Source of the DNA: Ignavibacteriota bacterium
Lineage (GTDB): Bacteria > Bacteroidota > Ignavibacteria > Tepidaquicellales > Tepidaquicellaceae
DNA length: 6,074 nt
Assembly (NCBI GenBank): GCA_003135995.1
Contig: PNBM01000327.1
Coordinates: 14,939 to 21,012, forward strand
Direction of reading: 5' to 3'
Positions 1-5,936 of this stretch are shown here, piece by piece. Under the pieces are notes generated by a model. It was not told where the DNA came from and made no database searches. It saw only the letters and a program-made list of their open reading frames with translations. Both the position numbers and the translations under genes were made by a program. Numbering within the stretch: position 1 is the stretch's first letter; each line of letters begins with the position of its first letter.

Positions 1-57
1 TGTTTCAGAATCTCGTTTTTAAACATTTGTTAGACCCTGAAACAAGTTCAGGGTGAC
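1..57. repeat. Inverted pair of a short dispersed-type repeat (first copy cut by window edge)
   Basis: Positions 34-41 (accctgaa) and 47-54 (ttcagggt) form a perfect 8-bp stem with a 5-nt loop. Read on the minus strand, 31-57 gives gtcaccctgaac followed by ttgtttcagggtcta. I recognise this as resembling the GTCATCCTGAAC...GTTTCAGGATCT repeat that is scattered in many bacterial intergenic regions. Positions 1-15 (tgtttcagaatctcg) look like the tail of a second copy in the opposite orientation, and 1-8 (tgtttcag) is the exact reverse complement of 37-44 (ctgaaaca). The hairpin has no T-tract, so it is unlikely to be a terminator. Copy number elsewhere in the genome cannot be judged from this window. 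Confidence 0.6.
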
Positions 58-91
58 AAATGCATTACTTCAATGTTTAATCTAAAAACAG

Positions 92-128
92 AACTCATTC
101 CCGATTATACAATCAGGAATGAGTTTTT
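92..128 (-). terminator. Rho-independent terminator downstream of gcvP, bidirectional in form
   Basis: A perfect 10-bp stem (92-101 with 116-125, aactcattcc/ggaatgagtt) is extended after one C·A mismatch by four more pairs (103-106 with 111-114) and closed by a 4-nt loop. On the plus strand it runs into TTTTT (124-128). On the minus strand the stem is followed by ctgttttta, the complement of the A-run at 84-88. It begins about 28 nt after the gcvP stop codon, so it most likely ends gcvP transcription. The T-tracts on both sides mean it could also stop a plus-strand transcript entering from the left. Confidence 0.8.
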
Positions 129-153
129 ATAATTTAAAATTTATAATTTAAAA

Positions 154-2997
154 TTAAACCCGGTAGTCTTCAACGCTTCCACAGGAACAAATTAAATTCC
201 TGTCTCCGTATGCATCATTAATACGGCTCACTGCCGGCCAGTATTTATTATTTTTAAGATTTACTACAGGAAATGCCGCTGTCTCTCTTGAATACGGATG
301 TTTCCATTCTGCGCTTGCTATTTGCAAAGCTGTATGCGGAGAATTTTTCAGAGGATTATCTGTATCACTCATTTCACCTTTTTCAATCAGTTCAATTTCA
401 TCCCTTATTGAAATCATAGCATCACAAAATCTGTCGAGTTCATATTTCGATTCGCTTTCCGTCGGTTCAAACATAAGCGTTCCGTGAATCGGGAAAGAAA
501 CAGTTGGTGCGTGGAATCCATAATCCATCAATCTTTTCGCAATATCTATAACCTCGACGTGAGTTTTTGCTTTGAAATCTCTTACATCGAAAATCAGTTC
601 GTGCGCTACACGTCCATTTGAACCTGTGTACAAAGTATTGTAATAATTTTTTAGTTTTTCTTTTACATAATTTGCATTAAGTATTGCAATTTTTGTTGCC
701 ATTGTTAATCCGTATTCACCCATCATTTTCACATACGCAAATGATATAGACAATACGCCGGCACTGCCGTAAGGTGACGAAGATACTGCATGAATCGAAT
801 CTTTTCCTCCGAGCTTAATTACACTGTGACCGGGAAGAAATTTTACCAGATGCTCTGCCGCTGCAATCGGTCCGACTCCGGGACCTCCGCCTCCGTGAGG
901 AATTGCAAATGTTTTATGCAGATTCAGATGACAGATATCTGCTCCTATTTTTGCAGGACTCGTTAGCCCTACCTGTGCATTCATATTTGCGCCGTCCATA
1001 TAAACCTGTCCGCCGTATTTATGTATCACTTCACATATTTCTATAATGTCCTCTTCAAAAACTCCATGAGTCGAAGGATAAGTGACCATCAGTGAAGATA
1101 AGTTATCTTTATGCTCTTCAGCTTTCTTTTTCAAATCGGATAGCATAATATTACCGTTGTCATCACAATCAACAACTACAACATCGTTTCCTGCCATTAC
1201 AGCACTCGCCGGATTTGTGCCGTGTGCTGAACACGGAATCAGCACTACATTTCTGTGACTATTTCCCTGGCTTATATGATATTGTCTTATGACCATCAAA
1301 CCTGTAAATTCGCCCTGTGCACCCGAATTCGGCTGAAATGAAATTCCTTTAAACCCTGTAATTTCACAAAGTTCTTTCCCGAATTTATCTATCATCTCCG
1401 CATATCCTTTTGCCTGTTCTGCAGGTGCAAAAGGATGCATTCCTGCGAAACCATTTAAAACAATCGTATAAAATTCAGTCGAAGAATTCATTTTCATCGT
1501 GCAGGAACCAAGAGAAATCATTGAACCGGTTAATGATAAATCTTTATTCTCGAGCGATTTCATATATCTCATCATTTCCATTTCAGAGTGGTATTTATGA
1601 AAAACAGGATGTTTCAGAAATTCGCTTGTCCTCGTAAGATTTTGTGGAAGATTTATTTTCTCACTGACTTTAGATTTATCGGCTCCGAAAATGTCAAGAA
1701 TTAAATTAATATCATTTTCATTTGTCGTTTCATCGAGTGATATTCCGATTGCGTTATCGTAATATCTGAAATTAATTTCTTTCGATTCGGCTTTTTTTCT
1801 GATTTCATATAATTTCGCCTTATCCGAAATTTCAATTTTCAGCGTGTCAAAGAAACAATTATTTTTTTGCTTATAACCTTCTTTTAAAAGAGAATCATTT
1901 AAAGCATCTGTTAATTTTTTTATTCCTGAAGCAATTTTTTTCAATCCTTCAGGTCCGTGATATAACGCATAAAATCCTGCCATGATAGCAAGCAGAACCT
2001 GTGAAGTGCATATATTGCTTGTCGCCTTTTCTCTCCTGATGTGTTGTTCACGCGTCTGAAGTGCCATCCTGTAAGCTTTATTATTGTGTGCATCTACTGA
2101 AATTCCTATTATTCTTCCCGGAAGTATTCTTTTAAAATCATCCTTCGCTGCAAAATATGCCGCCGACGGTCCGCCGTAACCCATCGGAACACCAAATCTT
2201 TGTGTCGAACCGATAGCAATATCAGCACCGAATTCAGCTGGTGATTTTAAAATTACAAGGCTCATAATATCCGCAGCTACGACAGTTGTAATATTAAGCT
2301 TATGTGCCTTTTCAAAAAATTCCGTATAATCATATACTTCCCCGTCTCCATCAGGATATTGAACCAATACACCAAAATATTCATCTTTCAATTCAATCGT
2401 CCCGAAATCGCCGGTTACGATTTCAATATTATGCGATTCTGCCCTCGTTCTTAAAACATCAATTGTTTGAGGAAAACATTTATCCGAAACAAAAAATTTA
2501 AATGCGTTAACCTTATTACCTTTGCGTTGCGCGAAACATAAGTGCATAGCTTCTGCCGCCGCGGTTCCTTCATCGAGCAATGATGCATTTGTAATCGGCA
2601 GACCCGTCAAATCAATTATGACAGTCTGGAAATTTAAAAGTGCTTCAAGTCTTCCCTGTGAAATTTCTGCCTGGTATGGTGTATACTGCGTGTACCAACC
2701 CGGATTTTCAAGAACATTACGTTTTATAACACTCGGTGTGATTGTATCATAATACCCCATACCGATATAAGATTTGAAAACTTTATTTTTATTTGCAATA
2801 GAATTTATATAATTCTGAAATTCATATTCCGATAAAGGTTCATCGAGCTTCAAAGGTTTATCGAGTCTTATTTTTTCGGGAATGGTTTCGTTCATTAAAT
2901 TATCGAGTGAATTTGCATTCACAACTTTAAGCATTTGCTTTATTTCTTCTTCGTTAGGACCTATATGCCTGGAAACAAATTTATCATAATAATTCAT
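154..2997 (-). CDS. gcvP: Glycine dehydrogenase (aminomethyl-transferring), P-protein of the glycine cleavage system
   Basis: This is the PLP-dependent P-protein. It decarboxylates glycine and passes the aminomethyl group to the lipoyl arm of H-protein; T-protein and L-protein complete the cytoplasmic system. The 947 residues match full-length single-chain GcvP (E. coli about 957), so the N- and C-terminal halves are fused, unlike the split GcvPA/GcvPB form. Visible family signatures are SRHIGP (9-14), RREKATSNICTSQ (321-333), GSCTMKMN (497-504), SAHGTNPASA (590-599) and HLNLHKTF with a glycine-rich stretch after it (690-709). K695 in LNLHK is the expected PLP Schiff-base lysine. The ATG start is supported by the usual family N-terminus right after it; upstream there is only a weak purine stretch and no clear Shine-Dalgarno. 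No frameshift or missing motif is seen. gcvT, gcvH and lpd are not in the window, and no glycine riboswitch is visible upstream. Confidence 0.97.
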   Translation of the reverse strand: MNYYDKFVSRHIGPNEEEIKQMLKVVNANSLDNLMNETIPEKIRLDKPLKLDEPLSEYEFQNYINSIANKNKVFKSYIGMGYYDTITPSVIKRNVLENPGWYTQYTPYQAEISQGRLEALLNFQTVIIDLTGLPITNASLLDEGTAAAEAMHLCFAQRKGNKVNAFKFFVSDKCFPQTIDVLRTRAESHNIEIVTGDFGTIELKDEYFGVLVQYPDGDGEVYDYTEFFEKAHKLNITTVVAADIMSLVILKSPAEFGADIAIGSTQRFGVPMGYGGPSAAYFAAKDDFKRILPGRIIGISVDAHNNKAYRMALQTREQHIRREKATSNICTSQVLLAIMAGFYALYHGPEGLKKIASGIKKLTDALNDSLLKEGYKQKNNCFFDTLKIEISDKAKLYEIRKKAESKEINFRYYDNAIGISLDETTNENDINLILDIFGADKSKVSEKINLPQNLTRTSEFLKHPVFHKYHSEMEMMRYMKSLENKDLSLTGSMISLGSCTMKMNSSTEFYTIVLNGFAGMHPFAPAEQAKGYAEMIDKFGKELCEITGFKGISFQPNSGAQGEFTGLMVIRQYHISQGNSHRNVVLIPCSAHGTNPASAVMAGNDVVVVDCDDNGNIMLSDLKKKAEEHKDNLSSLMVTYPSTHGVFEEDIIEICEVIHKYGGQVYMDGANMNAQVGLTSPAKIGADICHLNLHKTFAIPHGGGGPGVGPIAAAEHLVKFLPGHSVIKLGGKDSIHAVSSSPYGSAGVLSISFAYVKMMGEYGLTMATKIAILNANYVKEKLKNYYNTLYTGSNGRVAHELIFDVRDFKAKTHVEVIDIAKRLMDYGFHAPTVSFPIHGTLMFEPTESESKYELDRFCDAMISIRDEIELIEKGEMSDTDNPLKNSPHTALQIASAEWKHPYSRETAAFPVVNLKNNKYWPAVSRINDAYGDRNLICSCGSVEDYRV

Positions 2998-3072
2998 ATT
3001 ATTTGGAGTAGATTAATTTTATAAAAGAATCGTTAAATATAAAATTTAAATATTCTAAATTAAATTCAAAAA

Positions 3073-3120
3073 AAATTCACAATTCGAGAGTAAAATCCAT
3101 TTAATTCCGTGTGTGAATTT
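3073..3120. repeat. 9-bp inverted repeat in the divergent intergenic region between gcvP and the secreted-protein gene
   Basis: Positions 3073-3081 (aaattcaca) and 3112-3120 (tgtgaattt) are perfect reverse complements separated by 30 nt. The rest of the 210-bp gap (2998-3207) is A/T-rich, with poly-A and poly-T runs and no gene. The arms lie 76 bp or more upstream of the gcvP start and 88 bp or more upstream of the 3208 start, so they could be paired half-sites for a regulator or simply part of the AT-rich background. I see no convincing -10/-35 pair for either gene here, so promoters are left unassigned. Confidence 0.35.
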
Positions 3121-3207
3121 AAAAATTAAGGCTTTTAAATTCCTGGTTTTTTTCGCTTTTTATTATGTAAATAATTGTTATTATATTTTAATATATAAAC
3201 AGGAAAA

Positions 3208-4446
3208 ATGAAAAATATTTTATTGCTTTTATCATATCTGCTTATTATTAATTCATATACATATTCTCAGTGGCTGCAGACAAACGGAATACCTGCCGCT
3301 CCTGTTAATTGTATGACCGTCTCGGGAAACAATCTTTACGCGGGTATCACATTTGCGAGTACTAATGGAATTTTCCTTTCTTCGAACAGCGGCATGGACT
3401 GGAACGGAATCGGATTACCCAATAGAACTGTTAATGGCATTGCGATATCAAACGAAAAAGTGTTTGCAGGAACCGACAGCGGTGTTTATGTTACTACAAA
3501 TAACGGTACAAACTGGACAGCGGTAAGTTACGGCTTGAGTTTTAAAAATATTAAGGCACTGGCTTTTTGCGGAACAGATTTATACGCAGGTTCAACAGGA
3601 ATATGGAAATCCACAAATTTTGGTATATTATGGTTTCAGACATCATTAACAAATTTTCCCATCAAAACTATACTGATATCAGGAACGACTATATTTGTGG
3701 GAACTAACAACAATAGCATTTATCTTTCATCTAATAACGGAACGACCTGGAATAATATGAATTTACCGAACCAAAATATTTCTTCACTTATAATTACAGG
3801 TTCTGACATTTTCGCGGGTACTTTAAACGGCGTTTTTCTCACTTCAAATTATGGAATAAACTGGAAACCGGTGAATAATGGTCTTACGTATTTATTTATA
3901 AACGGATTAGTTGCGGATGGTAATAATATATTTGCAGGAGGAGGAAGCGTTTATGAATCAACAAATTCCGGAACTAACTGGATTGAAAAAAATGAAGGTA
4001 TTACACAACCCTTTGCAGTGAACTGTTTTCTCGTTTCAGGCGGATACATTTTCGTCGGTACAACTCATATTGGCATCTGGCGCCGCCCGTTGTCGGAATT
4101 CATAGGAATTAAAAAAATAAGTTCGGAAATTCCTTCCGGCTTTTCATTATCACAGAATTATCCGAATCCGTTCAATCCTTCGACAAATATTAAGTTTAAT
4201 ATTCCCCCATTTGAAGGGGGGTTAGGGGGGATAATAGGTCTTAAAGTCTATAACATCCTCGGACAAGAAATCGCATTGTTGGTCAACGAAAAATTACAAC
4301 CCGGCGTTTATGAAATACCATTTTCAATTAACCAATTCCCCTATTTCCCATCATCAAGCGGAATATATTTTTACAAACTTGAAATAATAAACAACAACTC
4401 AAAATTAATTTTCAGTGATACAAAAAAAATGTTGATGATAAAATAA
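3208..4446 (+). CDS. Secreted seven-repeat beta-propeller-like protein with T9SS type A sorting domain
   Basis: Residues 1-20 (K3, hydrophobic LLLLSYLLII core, probable cleavage YTYS|QW) form a signal peptide for Sec export. Residues about 40-290 hold seven repeats of the form G-x-x-[IVL]-[FY]-[AV]-G. The conserved Gly of each falls at 46, 88, 128, 165, 204, 244 and 284, a period of 37-42. Six repeats continue into an Asp-box/BNR-like S-x-N-x-G-x-x-W motif (58-65, 96-103, 135-142, 174-181, 212-219, 251-258), with Asn where Asp is classical. This suggests a propeller like sortilin/Ycf48-type folds, but no enzymatic function can be assigned. Residues 311-412 are the T9SS C-terminal sorting domain (SLSQNYPNPFNPST, LKVYNILGQEIALLVN, SGIYFYKLE, KKMLMIK), which directs crossing of the outer membrane and release or surface anchoring. 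A G/C-rich repeat is embedded in frame at residues 333-341. The ATG follows aggaaa closely and gives the signal peptide directly. No partner gene is adjacent. Confidence 0.9.
   Translation: MKNILLLLSYLLIINSYTYSQWLQTNGIPAAPVNCMTVSGNNLYAGITFASTNGIFLSSNSGMDWNGIGLPNRTVNGIAISNEKVFAGTDSGVYVTTNNGTNWTAVSYGLSFKNIKALAFCGTDLYAGSTGIWKSTNFGILWFQTSLTNFPIKTILISGTTIFVGTNNNSIYLSSNNGTTWNNMNLPNQNISSLIITGSDIFAGTLNGVFLTSNYGINWKPVNNGLTYLFINGLVADGNNIFAGGGSVYESTNSGTNWIEKNEGITQPFAVNCFLVSGGYIFVGTTHIGIWRRPLSEFIGIKKISSEIPSGFSLSQNYPNPFNPSTNIKFNIPPFEGGLGGIIGLKVYNILGQEIALLVNEKLQPGVYEIPFSINQFPYFPSSSGIYFYKLEIINNNSKLIFSDTKKMLMIK
4204..4230 (+). repeat. C/G-tract dispersed-type repeat read in frame inside the sorting domain
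   Basis: The tract ccccc-atttgaa-gggggg-tta-gggggg stands out from its AT-rich surroundings. It matches the general form of the dispersed CCCCC-TTTGAA-GGGGG-N-AGGGGG repeats seen in intergenic DNA of many bacteria. C5 (4204-4208) can pair with G5 in 4216-4221. It is read as PPFEGGLGG (residues 333-341) between NIP and IIGLKVYN, where related sorting domains usually have a short turn such as IPESGFVNLKVYN. The frame is preserved. Confidence 0.65.
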
Positions 4447-4467
4447 TTTCCGGATACAGTGTTATAA

Positions 4468-4500
4468 TCCCCTTTCTTTTAGGAGACGGATAGGGTGAGG
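4468..4500 (-). repeat. Dispersed-type repeat, CTCACCCTA...TCTCCTAAAAG form
   Basis: On the minus strand this reads cctcaccctatccgtctcc then taaaagaaagggga. It resembles the common CTCACCCTAACCCTCTCCTAAAGGAGAGGGG intergenic repeat, but its palindrome is degraded: the arms agaaagggga and tctcct pair only partly. It starts about 20 bp after the stop of the secreted-protein gene and runs directly into the next repeat unit. It is assigned by recognition of form only; genome copy number is unknown. Confidence 0.55.
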
Positions 4501-4501
4501 T

Positions 4502-4540
4502 TTTTCTCTGGTTACAACACTCCGAGATTGTGTGAGAACC
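4502..4540. repeat. Imperfect hairpin repeat, TTTTCTCTGGTTACAA family, copy 1
   Basis: It opens with ttttctctggttacaa (4502-4517), which recurs with one mismatch at 4592-4607. The unit is bounded by ggtt (4510-4513) and aacc (4537-4540), complementary ends of an imperfect hairpin. The partner copy lies 90 bp downstream in the same orientation, with a perfect hairpin of another family between them. Confidence 0.6.
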
Positions 4541-4550
4541 CACGCGACCT

Positions 4551-4576
4551 CGTTCCCAAAGTTCTCTTTGGGAACG
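4551..4576. repeat. Perfect 11-bp hairpin repeat, CGTTCCCAAAG/CTTTGGGAACG
   Basis: Arms 4551-4561 (cgttcccaaag) and 4566-4576 (ctttgggaacg) are exact reverse complements around a 4-nt loop (ttct). The form is like the CTCGTTCCCAA...TTGGGAACG hairpins found dispersed in many bacterial genomes. There is no T-tract on either side, so it is a repeat or RNA-structure element rather than a standard terminator. It sits between two copies of the TTTTCTCTGGT(T/A)ACAA unit. Confidence 0.75.
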
Positions 4577-4591
4577 GAATAGATATTACTA

Positions 4592-4625
4592 TTTTCTCTG
4601 GTAACAATGCTCAATCGTTGTAACC
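4592..4625. repeat. Imperfect hairpin repeat, TTTTCTCTGGTAACAA family, copy 2
   Basis: The first 16 bases match 4502-4517 at 15 positions. Bases 4600-4609 (ggtaacaatg) pair with 4616-4625 (cgttgtaacc), with one A·A mismatch and one T·G wobble around a 6-nt loop, so this copy forms a better hairpin than copy 1. Beyond it, 4626-4692 shows no further clear repeat and no supported gene. Confidence 0.6.
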
Positions 4626-4692
4626 TTAAATTTTCCCCTAGCCATTCTTCGGCATCACCAACAACATAAGGAACACTCTTATTCACTTTTTA

Positions 4693-4721
4693 TTATTTAA
4701 TTAATTTTCTAAATTTATAAT
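4693..4721 (+). promoter_or_regulatory. Possible promoter of the ArdC-like protease gene
   Basis: A perfect TATAAT lies at 4716-4721. At 17-bp spacing the -35 position holds only ttattt (4693-4698), a poor match to TTGACA. An inverted repeat tttata-atacc-tataaa (4714-4719 and 4725-4730) overlaps the -10, as an operator might. If used, the 5' leader would be about 55 nt. The surrounding DNA is very AT-rich, so a chance match is quite possible. Confidence 0.3.
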
Positions 4722-4783
4722 ACCTATAAATTGCTCGCGGATATTAAGTTTAAGTTGTTTTAAAATAATAAAATAACCGGATT

Positions 4784-5617
4784 ATGGAACAAGCAGCTTT
4801 ATTCTCTACGAAAGAAGAAAAATCAAAAGAAAAAATCAAAGCTCTCGATGAATTATTTAAGAGAAGTTCGGTTTATAACAACTCTACAAAATTTTTTGAA
4901 TTGCTAAAATTTATAAAACGGTTCCCTTCCCTTTCACCTTTCAATGCTTTTTTAATACATACACAAAATCCGGGAGTTGAGTTTGTAATGAATGAAAGTA
5001 AATGGTTAAGGTTTGGAAGGAAAGTGATTTCTTATGCGAGACCGCTCGTAATACTTGTACCATTCGGACCTGTTGAATTTGTTTATGATATTAAAGATAC
5101 AGAAGGCGAAAGTTCATTGGAGGAACTTACAAATCCTTTCGCAACCAAAGGCAATTTTGACAGAATGATTTATTATAAAACTATAAAAAATGCTTTAAAA
5201 GAAAATGTAGTTATTGACGAGAAAGAAATTGCTAACGCTGCAGCAGGATATGTCAGGAATAAAAAGAATCATTTCGATGTTACAATAAACAGCACATGGG
5301 ATGTTAATGTGAAATATTCAACTTTAATTCACGAACTTGGTCATATTTACTGCGGTCATGCCGGAGTAATTAACCGGTGCTGGTGGAAAGACCGTTCAAA
5401 ACTTGCCCCTGATATTAAGGAAATTGAAGCCGAATCCGTTTCTTATCTTGTATGTGCACGTGTCGGACTCGAAACTTCAAGCGAAAGTTATCTTTCGGAA
5501 TATATAAAAAATCAAAAGATAATGCCTTTAATAAGCCTGGATACAATTTTAACTGTTGCCGGATACATAGAGCAGTTATCATTAAACACATTTAAACCAA
5601 AGAAGCCCGGTAAATAG
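4784..5617 (+). CDS. ArdC-like / ImmA-IrrE-like zinc metallo-endopeptidase family protein
   Basis: The 277 residues divide into two parts. Residues about 15-110 resemble the N-terminal ssDNA-binding region of ArdC-like proteins: SPFNAFLIHTQNPG (51-64), a WLRFGR segment (74-79), then RPLVILVPFGPVEFVYDIKDTEGE (86-109), ending in the family's V-[FY]-D-x-x-[QD]-T-[ED]-G signature. Residues about 145-235 look like a zincin domain: helix EIANAAAGYV (148-157), HELGH (H183, E184, H187) and a downstream KEIEAESVSYLVC (212-224), whose Glu (213 or 217) is the likely third zinc ligand. Proteins with this plan include the plasmid antirestriction protein ArdC and ImmA/IrrE-type proteases that cleave repressors, but the substrate here is unknown. 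No signal peptide or HTH is seen, so it should be cytoplasmic. No repressor, toxin or restriction gene is adjacent. The ATG has only ccgga just upstream, a weak ribosome-binding signal, but it precedes a plausible MEQAALFSTKEEK start. Confidence 0.75.
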   Translation: MEQAALFSTKEEKSKEKIKALDELFKRSSVYNNSTKFFELLKFIKRFPSLSPFNAFLIHTQNPGVEFVMNESKWLRFGRKVISYARPLVILVPFGPVEFVYDIKDTEGESSLEELTNPFATKGNFDRMIYYKTIKNALKENVVIDEKEIANAAAGYVRNKKNHFDVTINSTWDVNVKYSTLIHELGHIYCGHAGVINRCWWKDRSKLAPDIKEIEAESVSYLVCARVGLETSSESYLSEYIKNQKIMPLISLDTILTVAGYIEQLSLNTFKPKKPGK

Positions 5618-5624
5618 ATATCGG

Positions 5625-5716
5625 CTAATTAACACAAAATTAGTTAATTATATTCAAAACTCAATTCGAAGAAAAATTCTTAAAAAAAATTAAGATTATT
5701 TTGAAATAATTTTTGT
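5625..5716 (+). other. AT-rich hairpins after the protease gene, possible weak transcription end
   Basis: Eight bases after the stop codon, taattaac (5626-5633) pairs with gttaatta (5643-5650). Further on, tcttaa (5678-5683) pairs with ttaaga (5690-5695) around A6, and attattt (5695-5701) pairs with aaataat (5704-5710) followed by a T-rich stretch. All stems are nearly pure A/T, so any terminator here would be weak. No open reading frame is supported. Confidence 0.3.
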
Positions 5717-5730
5717 TATACATTTATACT
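5701..5730 (+). promoter_or_regulatory. Sigma70-like promoter for a candidate small RNA
   Basis: ttgaaa (5701-5706) and tatact (5725-5730) each match five of six positions of TTGACA and TATAAT, at 18-bp spacing. A start near 5737 would fall inside an inverted repeat, tgataa-tacg-ttatca (5733-5738 and 5743-5748), which could be an operator or the RNA's 5' hairpin. No coding frame follows, so the promoter would drive a non-coding transcript. The AT-rich context limits confidence. Confidence 0.4.
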
Positions 5731-5736
5731 AGTGAT

Positions 5737-5862
5737 AATACGTTATCAAACCATCGTTTCCGATATCCCCGAAACAGCGGAATGACCTTACTGGATTAAA
5801 TCCAGAGATATTGGTAAACGAAGGAATAAACCCCGGAAATAATACACCCGGGGTTTATTTTT
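5737..5862 (+). ncRNA. Candidate structured small RNA, family not recognised
   Basis: A promoter match upstream and a strong terminator downstream bracket about 125 nt with no convincing ORF. Inside, ctggat-taa-atccag (5791-5805) is a perfect 6-bp hairpin. Around it, cgttt (5755-5759) pairs with aaacg (5816-5820), and atatc (5763-5767) pairs with gatat (5807-5811), giving a nested imperfect stem. Read on the minus strand, 5763-5786 (gtcattccgc then tgtttcggggatatc) resembles the repeat at 31-57, so part of this stretch may instead be a degenerate dispersed repeat. I do not recognise an Rfam family. The segment could also be the 3' leader of the upstream gene. Confidence 0.35.
5825..5862 (+). 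terminator. Strong Rho-independent terminator, plus strand
   Basis: aataaaccccgg (5825-5836) and ccggggtttatt (5848-5859) form a perfect 12-bp stem with an 11-nt loop. The 3' arm ends in a T-tract (5858-5862). On the minus strand the stem is followed by ccttcg with no T-run, so it works mainly on plus-strand transcripts. It lies 208 bp past the protease stop codon, which is far for that gene's own terminator and supports a separate transcript ending here. Confidence 0.75.
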
Positions 5863-5907
5863 ATAATTTTAAAATTTGTTTGATAAAATCTATTAAGATT
5901 ATTAATT

Positions 5908-5935
5908 AAAAAAAATTAATATCTGTCAGGATATT
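5908..5935 (-). terminator. Probable terminator of the OsmC-family gene
   Basis: Read on the minus strand, aatatc (complement of 5930-5935) pairs with gatatt (complement of 5918-5923), with one extra wobble pair and a 4-nt loop. Two bases later comes T8 (complement of the A-run 5908-5915). It begins right after the osmC-like stop codon. The stem is short and AT-rich, so it is likely weaker than the 5825-5862 terminator. Confidence 0.55.
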
Positions 5936-5936
5936 T

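Noticed and set aside
1410..2752. Three plus-strand open frames of 65-76 codons at 1410-1637, 2304-2501 and 2522-2752
   Set aside because: All lie wholly inside the intact gcvP on the opposite strand, have no family motif, and are explained as antisense shadows.
2998..3207. Glycine riboswitch upstream of gcvP
   Set aside because: I looked for the conserved GGAGAG and GCCGAAGG-type core elements on the minus strand and found none; the leader is AT-rich with no matching structure.
4468..4625. CRISPR array or insertion sequence
   Set aside because: Only two imperfect direct copies exist, with a different hairpin between them rather than uniform spacers, and there is no transposase or terminal inverted repeat with target duplication.
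4462..4686. Minus-strand open frame of 74 codons between the secreted-protein gene and the protease gene
   Set aside because: It needs a GTG start without a ribosome-binding site, and about two thirds of it is translation of the repeat and hairpin units at 4468-4625. The first 20 or so codons (MNKSVPYVVGDAEEWLGENL) look protein-like but match nothing I recognise, so at best it is a remnant.
5763..5790. Hammerhead-ribozyme-like CGAAAC in the candidate small RNA
   Set aside because: CGAAAC is present, but the essential CUGAUGA core is absent nearby and the stems do not arrange as a three-way junction.
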